This document shows positions 8,002 to 16,951 of a stretch of DNA of 64,000 bases, piece by piece. The notes beneath the pieces are model-generated. The model was not told where the DNA came from. It did not search any database and saw only the letters and a list, made by a program, of their open reading frames with translations. The DNA comes from Haloarcula rara. GTDB taxonomy: Archaea; Halobacteriota; Halobacteria; Halobacteriales; Haloarculaceae. The stretch lies in assembly GCF_029338235.1 (NCBI RefSeq), contig NZ_CP119785.1, positions 186,001 to 250,000 on the forward strand. Direction: 5' to 3'. Numbering within the stretch: the stretch's first letter is position 1; each line of letters starts with the position of its first letter. The position numbers were made by a program, and so were the translations under genes.

Positions 8002-9386
8002 CGGTTCTTCGGACAGGAACACGACGAGGAACTGCTCGCCGTGGACTCGAGCGAGAGGTTGTCTCGCCTGACTGAGCGCTCGCCGGTCGCGAGGGGCTGG
8101 CCCGAGACGGTGATAGCAGACCCCCGGACGGTGGTTCCGTCGGCTCCGGAGACAGCGATGCCGTCGCGTCCGTCCCCGTGCTGACAGATACAGAGGTCCG
8201 AGAGCAGGGTGTCGCTGCGCTCGGAGATGCGGACCGCCGCGCCGCTGCTTGCCGACCCGTCGATGCGAACCGACTGGATCTGAATTGGGTGGTCTCGCAC
8301 GTTCGACCGGTTGCCGCTGGGCGGTTTGGCCCAGATTGCGGGGACGTCGTCGGCGTTTACGGTGATGTGGGTGTTCCGGATGGTCGCGGCCTCGAGCCAT
8401 TCGGCACAGGTTATCGCCCCGTCGCTCGAGGTCACGGTGTCGAAGACGAGCCGGCTGTTCTCGACGACGACGTCGCTGCCGCCTCTGAGACGGATGCCAC
8501 GCATGTTCTCGACACCGTCGCGGGCTTCGTCACAGCGGACGACCACCCCGCGAACGGTCGAGGGCCCGCTGACCCGGATATTGGCGACGCCGCTGTTGCG
8601 ATACTGGCCACCGACGACGTTGACCCGGCCCTTCGCTGGGGAGGCATAGAGTCCGTTGTCGGGGAATCCGTCGAAGCGGCAGTTCTGAAAGCGGAGCTCA
8701 CCGACGTGGCTCTCACCGACGTAACAGCCGGTGTTCTTGTACTCCGGGTCACCGCCGTCGGGCATGCGGAGGTTCCAGACGACGCCGTGGCCGTCTTTCT
8801 CGACGACGTCGAAGCGCATCCCGTCCTGGTCTATGTCCATCTCCCCGCGGACGGTGACGTTATCGATACGCATCCGGTCGGTGACGCGGCCGTTGATAGG
8901 GCGCGGTCCGGTGTCTTCGGGCGTCAGGTCGAAGGTGAACCCGCCGACGAAGAGGTCGGCGACCGCCCCGTCGGTGCCGAGACTGAACAGCGGCCCCGTA
9001 AACTCCTCGACGGTCGTGATGGTCGCCTCGGGCCCGTACAGCCCGAGACGCTCTGCCCCCTTTGGGCCCCAGGTGTCGTCCATGAAGTAGGTCCCCTTCG
9101 GGAACCGGACGAGCGTGTTCGAGGTGTCGATGTCCTCGAGCGTCGAGACGATGGACTCCTCACCGTCGGCGTCGGCGCCGGCTTCGGTGATGTCGACGAC
9201 TGTCTCGTACGCCTCGGGTTCTGGACGGTCCCGGTCGGCCTGGGTACCGTCGGTCGTGGGGGTCCCGACAGGGGAGGGCGTATCCATGTCGGGCCCGTCG
9301 GTGCCGGGACACCCGGCGAGGGCACCGAGAAGGGCTACCCCACCGAGCCGCGAGACATACTGTCGCCGTGTCCAATCAGGGGTCAC
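7998..9386 (-). CDS. Exported right-handed beta-helix lipoprotein
   Basis: This 462-residue protein has an N-terminal Tat-like signal (TRRQYVSRLGGVALLG) ending in a lipobox LAGC, so it is probably lipid-anchored at the outer face of the membrane, followed by an acidic Pro/Thr linker. The rest is a series of beta-helix coils (IDNVTVRGEMDIDQ, ELRFQNCRFDGFPDN, IRNTHITVNADD, VRIDGSASSGA). The last residues are a Ser/Cys-rich tail. Start is GTG at 9386. It has the same architecture class as the 4376-6124 protein, and together they bracket the phosphodiesterase gene. No catalytic residues assigned. Confidence 0.78.
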   Translation of the reverse strand: MTPDWTRRQYVSRLGGVALLGALAGCPGTDGPDMDTPSPVGTPTTDGTQADRDRPEPEAYETVVDITEAGADADGEESIVSTLEDIDTSNTLVRFPKGTYFMDDTWGPKGAERLGLYGPEATITTVEEFTGPLFSLGTDGAVADLFVGGFTFDLTPEDTGPRPINGRVTDRMRIDNVTVRGEMDIDQDGMRFDVVEKDGHGVVWNLRMPDGGDPEYKNTGCYVGESHVGELRFQNCRFDGFPDNGLYASPAKGRVNVVGGQYRNSGVANIRVSGPSTVRGVVVRCDEARDGVENMRGIRLRGGSDVVVENSRLVFDTVTSSDGAITCAEWLEAATIRNTHITVNADDVPAIWAKPPSGNRSNVRDHPIQIQSVRIDGSASSGAAVRISERSDTLLSDLCICQHGDGRDGIAVSGADGTTVRGSAITVSGQPLATGERSVRRDNLSLESTASSSSSCSCPKNR

Positions 9387-9494
9387 ATCCGGACAAACGG
9401 CGGCCCAGTCATTGTTATAGCCAGCGTGTGCCCCCGACAGCGCGGATAGGGAACTCCTGTAGTCCCAGCGTCGGCCCGTCGGTCGGCGGTCTCT

Positions 9495-10529
9495 CTAGTC
9501 CTGTTCGACTGGGGTGGCGGGCGTCGACTCCGACTCGGTCGGCTCCGGCCGCTGGAGCGCCTCACGGCGCCGGTCGAGCGCGGCGTCGTGGCTCCGGTCG
9601 AGCGCCAGGGCGGCGACGAGACACAGCCCGGCAGTGAGGAGCACCACCGCAGCCCGTCCCAGTCCGCTCGTCCCCTCGCTGCGAACCGCTCGGCGGGCGG
9701 CATACAGCGCACCCGCGGCGCTGGCGGCGTAGAGCCCGACCATCGGGTGGGGGTCCGCCCGGACGTGTTTGCGCCAGAGCCGCCGGAGGAACCCCCGGAA
9801 CAGCATCACCGAGACCTTCGGGACGTAGGAGCGGTAGTCGATGTGGCTCTCCTCCTCGCCGTAGTTCGCCGGGCGAGGGATATCCATCACCCGCAGGCCC
9901 GCGACGTTACACCTGACGAGCAGGTCGTTACAGTAGCCGTAGTACTCGTACATCTCTTCGATACCGGCCGTCTCCAGCGCGTGCAGGGAGATCGCGGTGT
10001 AACCGTTCTGCGGGTCGCCGATGGTCCAGTAGCCGCTGGCGATTCTGGTGAGCCACGTCAGGATGCGGTTGCCGACGTAGCGAAAGCGGGGCATCCCCTC
10101 CCGATGGTCGGCGTTCAGTAACCGATTCCCCTTGACGTAGTCTGCCTCGTCGGCCACGATGGGGTCGATGACGCCAGCGAGCAGCTCCGGCCGCATCTGT
10201 GCGTCACCGCCCATCACCGCTGTGACGTCGATTCGGTCGTCGCGGGCGGCGAGATAGCCGGTCTTGATGGCGCCGCCGACGCCCCGGTTTTCCTCGTGGC
10301 GGATGGGGACGACGCGGCGGTCGAACGCACCCTCCGACGTGGCCTCGGCGTTGATACGCCGGGCGGTCACCCGTATCTCGTCCCACGTGTCGTCGGTCGA
10401 ACCGTCCTCGACCACGTACACGCGGTCGACGTAGTCGGGGACCGTCTCGATGACGCCCCCGACCAGACCGGATTCGTTGTACGCCGGAACGACCACCGCG
10501 ACCGTCGCACCGTCGTAGGTCACGCCCAC
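9495..10529 (-). CDS. GT2 family glycosyltransferase (dolichyl-phosphate sugar synthase-like) with C-terminal membrane segments
   Basis: The N-terminal GT-A domain (residues ~1-230) has TVAVVVPAYNESGLVGGVI, the VYVVEDGSTDDTW nucleotide-binding motif and VMGGDAQMRPELL as the DxD-equivalent. The C-terminal ~100 residues hold two likely transmembrane helices and a charged tail. This layout matches polyprenyl/dolichyl-phosphate hexose synthases, which move a sugar from a nucleotide onto a lipid carrier at the cytoplasmic face. Start is GTG at 10529 (another GTG at 10523). A nested hairpin lies just upstream. Acceptor and sugar unknown. Confidence 0.85.
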   Translation of the reverse strand: MGVTYDGATVAVVVPAYNESGLVGGVIETVPDYVDRVYVVEDGSTDDTWDEIRVTARRINAEATSEGAFDRRVVPIRHEENRGVGGAIKTGYLAARDDRIDVTAVMGGDAQMRPELLAGVIDPIVADEADYVKGNRLLNADHREGMPRFRYVGNRILTWLTRIASGYWTIGDPQNGYTAISLHALETAGIEEMYEYYGYCNDLLVRCNVAGLRVMDIPRPANYGEEESHIDYRSYVPKVSVMLFRGFLRRLWRKHVRADPHPMVGLYAASAAGALYAARRAVRSEGTSGLGRAAVVLLTAGLCLVAALALDRSHDAALDRRREALQRPEPTESESTPATPVEQD

Positions 10530-10545
10530 ACCTCGTGATACAGGT

Positions 10546-10609
10546 TGTTGTAGCTGTGTATCGGTACTCGCCCCTCCGGTATCGTCGATACCGGGACGAG
10601 ACTACAACA
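10546..10609. repeat. Nested inverted repeat in the promoter/leader region of the GT2 gene
   Basis: Inner arms 10577-10584 and 10586-10593 form a perfect palindrome around one base (CGGTATCG-T-CGATACCG). Outside it, CTCG 10567-10570 pairs with CGAG 10597-10600, and tgttgtag 10546-10553 pairs with ctacaaca 10602-10609. The whole 64-bp structure ends 17 nt before the GTG of the minus-strand GT2 gene, so it could be an operator or a structured leader. Seen directly; function inferred. Confidence 0.55.
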
Positions 10610-10792
10610 GTTCGTCTGAAAACAGTTGGCGGCCATGCTCGGCCGATTCGTGAATCTGTTCGAGTATTGTTATATCTATCTTTCGTGCCAGTGGAACTCT
10701 TACAGAGTGCATTTATCATTATTCCAATATTCTCGTCGTGACGAATTTCCTCGGTCTCTCGGTAGCAATCAGCTACCCCCTGACATCACGGG

Positions 10793-10806
10793 TATAACAA
10801 TATATT
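10793..10806 (+). promoter_or_regulatory. TATA-like box before the Gfo/Idh dehydrogenase gene
   Basis: tataacaatatatt lies 22-35 nt before the ATG at 10828. It is the most AT-rich string of the 298-bp divergent region 10530-10827 and at typical archaeal TATA spacing. Confidence 0.5.
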
Positions 10807-10827
10807 CACACGCGGGGAGATGGGACG

Positions 10828-11937
10828 ATGACACTGGAAACCGCGGTCGTCGGCGGCGGCGTGGTGTCCGATTACCACCTCTCGGGGCTCACGCAGTGTC
10901 CCGACACCGAGCTTGTCGCCATCTGCGACCTGGACGAATCACGAGCCAGGGAGAAAGCCACCGAGTACGACATCAACGCCTACGCCGATTTCGAGGGGAT
11001 GTTGGCACGGGAGTCGCTGGACTGGATACACCTCTGTACGCCGGTCGGAACACACCTCGAACTGGCCCGGATGGCCATGGAGGACGGCATCCCCGTCCTG
11101 ATAGAGAAACCAGTCACCGAGACCGTCGCGGAGGCCGAGGAACTGGAACGGCTCGTCGAAGAGCACGACGCCACTGTCTCGGTGGTCCACAACCACAACT
11201 TCTCGCCGGCCATGCGGAAGGCCCGCGGGCTCATCGAGGATGGCACCATCGGGCGGCTACGTTCCGTCGACCTGCTGTACGCCGGCGAGACCTTCCCCGA
11301 CGACGTCCGTCGGGGGGCGTGGGCGTTCGAACTCCCCGGCGGCGAGTTCGAGGAGGGGTTACCCCACCCGATATACATGGTCCTGAACCTCGGCGGGTAC
11401 CCCGAAAGCACCGACTCGATCCAGGCGAACACCTCGCTCGCGAACGAGTACACCCAGGAGTTCGCTTACGATAGCGTCCAGTTCCAGTACACCACCGACG
11501 ACGGCGTCCTCTGTAGCGGGACGGTACTGGCCAGCGACGTCCCCCACAAGGTCATCCAGGTCCACGGCGACCGCGGGAGCATCGAGATAGACGTCGTCTC
11601 CCAGTCGGTGACGGTGCTGGACCGCGACTATCAGGCCTCGCCGAAGACCCGCGCGCTGGCCAACGTCGACCACATCCTCGGCCGTGTCCAGGGGACAGTC
11701 GAGAACCTCGTCGCCGTCGGTCGCCGGACCGTCGACGACGACTGGGACTCGGTCCGGAACCTGGACTCACACAGCTACCAGTTCGGCGAGGAAGTCAGGG
11801 CGATTCAGCGCGGCGAGCCGATGGCGGTCCCGGTCACCGAAGGGACGTGGACGCTCCGCATCATCGAGGCCGTTCGCGAGGCGGCGGCAGCGGCCGACGG
11901 GGAACAGACCGTCCCGCTGAGTACCGATAACACGTAG
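10828..11937 (+). CDS. Gfo/Idh/MocA family NAD(P)-dependent sugar oxidoreductase
   Basis: The 369-residue protein begins with a Rossmann dinucleotide motif (TAVVGGGVVSDYHLSGL) and has the family signature VLIEKPVTETVAEAEEL (EKP, catalytic Lys) around residue 95. The remainder is the alpha/beta GFO-type substrate domain. Members oxidise or isomerise sugars, often as nucleotide-linked forms (WlbA/WbpB oxidises UDP-GlcNAcA at C3). The acyltransferase at 547-1128 would fit such a pathway, but the aminotransferase is missing here. Gene is divergent from the GT2. Family certain, substrate inferred only. Confidence 0.88.
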   Translation: MTLETAVVGGGVVSDYHLSGLTQCPDTELVAICDLDESRAREKATEYDINAYADFEGMLARESLDWIHLCTPVGTHLELARMAMEDGIPVLIEKPVTETVAEAEELERLVEEHDATVSVVHNHNFSPAMRKARGLIEDGTIGRLRSVDLLYAGETFPDDVRRGAWAFELPGGEFEEGLPHPIYMVLNLGGYPESTDSIQANTSLANEYTQEFAYDSVQFQYTTDDGVLCSGTVLASDVPHKVIQVHGDRGSIEIDVVSQSVTVLDRDYQASPKTRALANVDHILGRVQGTVENLVAVGRRTVDDDWDSVRNLDSHSYQFGEEVRAIQRGEPMAVPVTEGTWTLRIIEAVREAAAAADGEQTVPLSTDNT

Positions 11938-12100
11938 ATAGTATCGGCCGAGCGGTTGCGCGTCGAGGCGACAGTTGTACCGTTCCGGAACGCTTCTGAG
12001 GCCTGTCCGGTCCACAGGTACCGCGTGTCCGCACCGACCGCCCGACTGATTCGTCACGACCGGACCGTTCCGACCAGTCCCTGCTGACCGAGCCTGTCAC

Positions 12101-13141
12101 TCACCGCTGGCCAGTAGTGTTGCCAGTTGGGTTCCCCGCCCCGTTCGGGAAGACGTCGAGGCGCAGATACAGCACCTCGTCTGCCGTCGATTGGGAGACG
12201 GTCTCGGGCACCGAGCCGCGGTAAACGAAGTAGGTCAGTCTGAGGTCCTGGCCGGCAAACGGCGGCGTCACGGTGTGGTTCTGCGTCCAGGTCTCGTTGA
12301 CGCCGACGCGCGTTTGTCCCTGCCAGACCCGCTTTCCGGACTGGACGGTCCCACCCTCGACCCGCTGGAGCCTGGTCACGACGGTGTAGTCGGCCGCCGT
12401 GTCGTGGTTATTTGTCACACGGACGACCAGCGGGACCGCGTCCCCCTGGGAGACGTTGGCCGGATAGCCACTCGCCACTGGCTCCCCGTTCTGGCCAGTG
12501 GTCAGCAGCGAGGCACTCGTGTAGGACATCGACTGGGACGGGCCGGCGATAGCGACAGAGAACGCCCCCAGGGCGACGACGACCATACAGCAGAGACCGA
12601 CTGTGAGCAGCGTCGTCGTCGAATCGTCAGCGAGGGGACGGCCGGTGCCGACGCGCTGAGCGACCATCAGCAGGTCGAACCGTTCCCGCTCGGGCAGCGC
12701 GAGTCGCCGGAGCGTCCCGACGACGGCCCCGACACCGACGATACCCCAGACCGCCGCGAGTATCGACGTCGTCGTCAGCGAGACGCCGACGGCGCCGAAG
12801 CCGACGGCCACGATGGGAAGCAGGAGCACGCTCACGCCGAAGGCGAGCGCCAGCCGTTCCCTGACCAACACGCCGTCGTGTGGCCGCGCGAGCGCGAGCA
12901 CGCTGGTCGGCTGGCGCTCCTCGCGCTGTCGGGGACGACCAGGGAACAGCGCCGCGACGACGGTGTACCCGGGTGCGAACAGGACCAGTCCGACGCCGAT
13001 GAGAAACTGGACGGTCGACCCCTGGCCAGTCTCGACGGCCGCGGTTGCGAACGTCACGTACGCGAGGACGAGCACGAGGTCGATAGGGACGAGCGACAGT
13101 GTCGAGCTGACCACGCGACGGGCCGTCTCGGACACTGTCAC
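12101..13141 (-). CDS. DUF1616 family membrane protein
   Basis: The N-terminal part has several hydrophobic helices (PIDLVLVLAYVTFATAAV, TVQFLIGVGLVLFAPGYTV, a LALAFGVSVLLLPIVAVG segment, ILAAVWGIVGVGAVVGTL). A further helix around VALGAFSVAIAG is followed by an exposed C-terminal beta domain of ~150 residues (VRVTNNHDTAADYTVVTRL). This is the haloarchaeal DUF1616 layout, often seen in surface-glycan clusters. GTG at 13141 is chosen because upstream sequence looks non-coding; GTG 13135 is equally possible. Convergent with the dehydrogenase gene. Molecular function is unknown. Confidence 0.75.
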   Translation of the reverse strand: MTVSETARRVVSSTLSLVPIDLVLVLAYVTFATAAVETGQGSTVQFLIGVGLVLFAPGYTVVAALFPGRPRQREERQPTSVLALARPHDGVLVRERLALAFGVSVLLLPIVAVGFGAVGVSLTTTSILAAVWGIVGVGAVVGTLRRLALPERERFDLLMVAQRVGTGRPLADDSTTTLLTVGLCCMVVVALGAFSVAIAGPSQSMSYTSASLLTTGQNGEPVASGYPANVSQGDAVPLVVRVTNNHDTAADYTVVTRLQRVEGGTVQSGKRVWQGQTRVGVNETWTQNHTVTPPFAGQDLRLTYFVYRGSVPETVSQSTADEVLYLRLDVFPNGAGNPTGNTTGQR

Positions 13142-13380
13142 TACGGTGTCACCCGGATTCCAGGCCCAGCGCTGACAACAGACATAGTACGAGTTGGGGG
13201 TATCGGGAGACGTCGTTTTGTTATGGCTATCGTACCGGGAGCCGCTTTCGGACAGGGGTGAGCGACCTGTTGGGCGGGTGTAGACGGTAAGACGACTATA
13301 CTTACCGCCGGCCACAGCCAGGGTTCACCCGACAGATGCTAGTACACGAGCGCCGGATGCAGACAGCGCGGTGGCCGTAG

Positions 13381-14382
13381 ATGGCCCTAGAGATAACCGA
13401 GCTCGCCCGCAACGAGGCGGGAAAATGGAACGACGCACTGGGACGGACGCGGGAACGGACGCCGTTCCACCGCTTCGAGGCCCTCGAGGTGTTCGCCGAC
13501 CACGCCGGTGCCGACTTCCACCCGCTACTGGCCTACAAGGGTGAACAGCCGGTCGGGCTCTTTCCGTTCTTCACACTCCGGAAGGGACCGATAACGGCGG
13601 CCTTTTCCCCGCCGCCGGAGCTGAAGGTGAGCTATCTCGGCCCGGTCGTCATCGCACAGCCGGGAATGAAACCCCACAGTACGGAGAAGCGCCGGCGGCG
13701 GCTCGTCGACGGCTGTCTCGACTGGCTGGACACCGAGTACGACCCGGAGTACGTCCACGTCCGCACGTCGATGAGTACGCCCGACGTCCGCCCGTTCGGC
13801 TGGGCGACGTTCGATGAGACGCCCCGATTCACCTACGTCGTCGACCTCGACGCCGAGCCCGACAGCCTGCGTGACCGGTTCAGTCGCGACGCGCGCTCGA
13901 ACGTCCGCGACGCGGCCGACGCCTGTACGGTCGAGGAATCCGGCGCTGAAACGGCGCGCCGGGTCATCACGCAGGTCCAGGACCGACACGAGGAACAGGA
14001 CCTCGACTTCCCGCTTTCCGCCGACTTCGTGGGAGACCTCTACGGGGCGCTCCCAGATGGCTACCTCCGGCCGTACGCCTGCCGCGTGGCGGGTGAGTTC
14101 GTCGGCGGCTCGCTGATACTGGACGACGGCGAGCGGGTGTACAACTGGCAGGGGACGGTCAAACAGAATCTCGACTACGACGTGAACGACCTGCTACACT
14201 GGGAGGTGCTGCGGGCGGCAGCCGACCGGGGACACAGCGCCTACGACCTGGTCGGCGCGAACGACCCGCGGCTCTCCCGGTACAAGTCGAAGTTCGCCCC
14301 CACCCTCCGGACGTATCACTCGCTCGAACGGAGTTCGACGGGGCTGGGTACCGCGGCACGACTGTACCGACAGCTCTCGTGA
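13381..14382 (+). CDS. FemAB/GNAT-like (BioF2-type) acyl- or aminoacyltransferase
   Basis: The 333-residue protein consists of two GNAT-like halves. The first contains TPFHRFEALEVFADHAGADF and PVGLFPFFTLRKGPI. The second contains VAGEFVGGSLILDDGERVYNWQG and the diagnostic C-terminal block YDLVGANDPRLSRYKSKFAPT of FemAB/CelD-like proteins. In bacteria these transfer aminoacyl or acyl groups to cell-wall precursors; in haloarchaeal polysaccharide clusters the acceptor is probably a sugar. ATG start at 13381. It is the last obvious glycan-type gene of the left cluster. Confidence 0.78.
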   Translation: MALEITELARNEAGKWNDALGRTRERTPFHRFEALEVFADHAGADFHPLLAYKGEQPVGLFPFFTLRKGPITAAFSPPPELKVSYLGPVVIAQPGMKPHSTEKRRRRLVDGCLDWLDTEYDPEYVHVRTSMSTPDVRPFGWATFDETPRFTYVVDLDAEPDSLRDRFSRDARSNVRDAADACTVEESGAETARRVITQVQDRHEEQDLDFPLSADFVGDLYGALPDGYLRPYACRVAGEFVGGSLILDDGERVYNWQGTVKQNLDYDVNDLLHWEVLRAAADRGHSAYDLVGANDPRLSRYKSKFAPTLRTYHSLERSSTGLGTAARLYRQLS

Positions 14383-14450
14383 TAGCGAGCCGGGGCGACA
14401 GAACTCACAGGACAGCGAGCCGGAAACGAAGGACAGACAGTAGCTGGTCG

Positions 14451-14795
14451 TCACCGGCCCGTCGTATCGAGGAGCCAGTCGAGTTGCCCATCGCCGGTAC
14501 ACTCGACGACGTTTTGCTGCGGATCGTAGTCGACGATATCTGCCGCGTCGAGTTTCGGCAGGTGGACGTGGTGGAGAAACAGACACACGCGGTGGGCCGG
14601 ATGCGCACTGAGGTCTGTTCCCTGTTCGGTCTGTGTTATCGCTGTCGCCAGCGATTCGAGCGTATGCACGTCGTCGTCGGCCGTCGCAAGCAGTTCGAGC
14701 AGCGTCTGGCGACGCTTCGAGGCCAGCAGCTCCAGTTGTTCGGGCTGTGATTGCGGTTCCGTCTCGGCCACACCGTCGGGGTCGTCGGTCACCAT
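14451..14795 (-). CDS. DUF7344-like winged-helix regulator
   Basis: This 114-residue acidic protein has the haloarchaeal winged-helix layout: SKRRQTLLELLATADDDVHTLESLATAI (first helices), then RVCLFLHHVHLPKLDAADIVDYD, where the x-x-HxHLPKLxxxxxxxYD string is the recognition-helix/wing signature shared with the 17133-17657 protein. It has no membrane segment or sensor domain, so it is probably a stand-alone DNA-binding regulator. Target unknown. Convergent with the FemAB-like gene. Confidence 0.75.
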   Translation of the reverse strand: MVTDDPDGVAETEPQSQPEQLELLASKRRQTLLELLATADDDVHTLESLATAITQTEQGTDLSAHPAHRVCLFLHHVHLPKLDAADIVDYDPQQNVVECTGDGQLDWLLDTTGR

Positions 14796-15192
14796 TGTTT
14801 GGAATACAGAGCGGCGCGTTCGGTCGTCACAACCGGAGACGCGTGATTAGTTATGCTGCGCTTTCGGCCGGTGTCAGCCCGTGCAACCGACCAGTCGGAG
14901 TACCCGCCTGTCGTGTGGAAGACCTTACCGGGACTAACCACGGAGTAACAATTATACAGGGGTCTGTGGGTCCTATCGCGGGGAGAGCACCCATCCGCAC
15001 GTACTGGCCACCGGTCCATCCCTTGCCAACTCACCCACCCCACCCCCACCGAGGCCATACACGACGGCGGCCGTCGTCGTCCGGTCTGCGTTGTTGCTCT
15101 CCCCCAACTTTCCTTAGAAATCCGGTAAGATGCTTCTATCCGTCGAAAACGTCCTGTCCGTTTATCACCACTGTAGAGCCTTCGCTACACAG
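14796..15192. other. Intergenic region without recognisable gene
   Basis: This 397-bp gap separates two divergent regulator genes. It holds their promoters; a tttatcacc string at 15161-15169 lies about 24-32 nt before the ATG at 15193 and looks like that gene's TATA box. Short open frames here have no haloarchaeal protein character. A C-rich, low-G stretch occurs around 15020-15060. Nothing else seen. Confidence 0.5.
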
Positions 15193-15723
15193 ATGAGAGC
15201 AGACGACGCCACCGACCCGACGCTCGATGCACTGTTGCCACCGACAGACAGCGTCCTCACGGCGACTGTCTTCGTTCACTCTCTCGGCCCGGCCGAGTGC
15301 AAGTCAGACCAGGACCAGCTGGTGACGGAGGTAGCGAGTCTCGCCGAGCGAGGCGTCCTCGACGATATCGACCTGGTCGTCTGGGGCAACAGCATCTGTA
15401 CGGCCAGCCCGCTCACGGAAGTCGGGAACGGCAAGCGAATCCTCGACGCTATCGGTGAGTTCTACGAGCTGGCAGCGAACAGCGAGCTCTCCATCGCCCC
15501 GTTTTTCAACGTCTCGACGGTGACGACGGAGTACAACCCAGACGCGTTCAGTCGCATCGTCCCGCCGTCACGAGCGGTCGCTATCTACGAAGAGGGTGAG
15601 CTGGCAGCCGTCTTCCCCTGTCTCCTCGATGGAACCGCCTACACGCCCGAGAACCTCGTCTCGCATCTGGCACGGGAGCGCACGGAGGGCACTGGGGCGG
15701 TTGTCCTCGACGAGTCGGCCTGA
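15193..15723 (+). CDS. Haloarchaeal HTH-type protein, function unknown
   Basis: This acidic protein of 176 residues (from ATG 15193) follows the pattern of a haloarchaeal family annotated as HTH domain-containing. An N-terminal strand (TDSVLTATVFVHSLGPAECKS) leads to a coil of helices (DQLVTEVASLAERGVLDDIDLVVWG). A C-terminal part follows with FFNVSTVTTEYNPDAFSRIVPP and AVIYEEGELAAVFPCLLDGT-like strands. The shorter start is chosen because a TATA-like box precedes it and the 21 upstream residues look non-coding. The regulatory role is inferred from family naming and from neighbours that are also regulators. Confidence 0.65.
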   Translation: MRADDATDPTLDALLPPTDSVLTATVFVHSLGPAECKSDQDQLVTEVASLAERGVLDDIDLVVWGNSICTASPLTEVGNGKRILDAIGEFYELAANSELSIAPFFNVSTVTTEYNPDAFSRIVPPSRAVAIYEEGELAAVFPCLLDGTAYTPENLVSHLARERTEGTGAVVLDESA

Positions 15724-15786
15724 CCGGCAGGTCTTCCCCGTAGAGCGCTCGCAACCTCCCGTGGTCTTTCGATGTCGCCGGCCGTC

Positions 15787-16164
15787 TCACGGACAGTCGG
15801 CTGCGTGTTGCGCGAGGAGCAACCCGTTGTGCGAGACGGCGAACAGCTGTGGTGTGAAAAAGGCGACCAGCGCCGCGCGGCGAAACAGGGGACGGACCGT
15901 CCGGTAGACAGCAAACAGCACCGCAAGGGCGGCAAGTTTCAGTCCGACCAGTCCGGCGTGCCCGGCGACGTCGATGAACGCTCGCGCGATCGGATTCGCT
16001 TCGGTGAAACACAGCGACAGTCCCGCGAACGTCAGCACCACGTCGCCGGCTGCGGCCGCGAGGACGAGCGCCCACAGCAGATAGTCACACCGGAGCCTGG
16101 TGTCGGCGACGTACACCGCGTCCTCGCTGAGCAACTGTTGCACGCCGACGGAGACGCCGGGCAC
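15787..16164 (-). CDS. DUF5658-like small membrane protein
   Basis: About 125 residues from a GTG at 16164. There are three likely transmembrane helices: DYLLWALVLAAAAGDVVLTF, GLVGLKLAALAVLFAVYRTV and a C-terminal AALVAFFTPQLFAVSHNGLL. The conserved-looking core EANPIARAFIDVAGHAGLVG matches the E-NP and G-K features of DUF5658 proteins. An open frame continues upstream, but those residues are Arg-rich and unlike the rest, so a shorter start is preferred. Function unknown. It is convergent with the HTH gene and directly downstream of the HalOD1 gene. Confidence 0.6.
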   Translation of the reverse strand: MPGVSVGVQQLLSEDAVYVADTRLRCDYLLWALVLAAAAGDVVLTFAGLSLCFTEANPIARAFIDVAGHAGLVGLKLAALAVLFAVYRTVRPLFRRAALVAFFTPQLFAVSHNGLLLAQHAADCP

Positions 16165-16250
16165 GGTAATCGTAACCGAGTGCGTAACGGGGAGATTGGG
16201 CGGAGAACTGCACTGGCCCGGGACCTGTGTGTCGGCGCGGCCCGGGAACG

Positions 16251-16589
16251 TCACTCGGGCGGGGTGATTTCGATGCGACGGGACCCGGTGACGACGACTT
16301 CGAACCCGTCGATATGCATCGTCACACAGAGCTGGTCCGATCCTGACGCGACGAGACGGTCCAGCGCGTCGGGGTCGACCGAACAGTATAGCGGGTCGAG
16401 CTCCGTCGGCTCGCAGTGCCGAACGGAAGCGAGCGCCTCCATGACCGCGACGCTCGCCGACTCCGTCTCGAATATCCCGACGTACGTGTCTGTCTTCGGG
16501 TCGTACGTCGGACCGTCGTCGGTCACGCGCTCGGCCCCCTCCAAGCCGGGACTGCCACCGAGTGCGTGCCACGGGTCCAGACCACTCAT
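16251..16589 (-). CDS. HalOD1 output-domain protein
   Basis: The 112-residue protein from ATG 16589 carries the HalOD1 pattern: SASVAVMEALASVRHCEPTE, then LDPLYCSVDPDALDRLVASG, then the beta strands HIDGFEVVVTGSRRIEI. HalOD1 is a halophile-specific output module often encoded alone near signalling genes. An AT-rich stretch (aattttaac on the minus strand near 16620) lies at TATA distance. Followed by the DUF5658-like membrane gene 86 bp downstream. Partner unknown. Confidence 0.8.
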   Translation of the reverse strand: MSGLDPWHALGGSPGLEGAERVTDDGPTYDPKTDTYVGIFETESASVAVMEALASVRHCEPTELDPLYCSVDPDALDRLVASGSDQLCVTMHIDGFEVVVTGSRRIEITPPE

Positions 16590-16951
16590 TTGTACTATCG
16601 GAATGATAAATTCAGCCACTGTTAAAATTTCCGGTACTTTCGGCCGCTCCGGTCGGATCAGTGCGGTCCCGACAGCACTAGAGTCCTAACTGGCGACGAG
16701 CACGCCGTCGAGACCGACCCGACACCACGACTGCGGCCGACATCGACGCCGCTCGCGACGCTGTAACCCATCGGAGGCGACACTCCCCGGCCGGCTGTTA
16801 TCCACCGTATACCTGGCCGCTAATCGGGTCTGAGAGCTGTCAAACGGGTGACTGCTGGGCACCAGGGACCCTGTCGTTCGCGACAGCAGTATAGCGTTCA
16901 TTCCGGATACTATGAACTCAATTACTAACCGCCCCCCTGCAGAGCAAACCT
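16590..16951. other. Intergenic region without recognisable gene
   Basis: This 362-bp divergent gap lies between the HalOD1 gene and a 36-codon gene. It contains promoter-like AT-rich strings near each end (around 16605-16630 and 16905-16930). I see no convincing reading frame or RNA gene. Confidence 0.45.

Noticed and set aside
8178..9449. 423-codon plus-strand open frame
   Set aside because: Antisense mirror of the beta-helix lipoprotein; no motif, valine and aspartate runs only.
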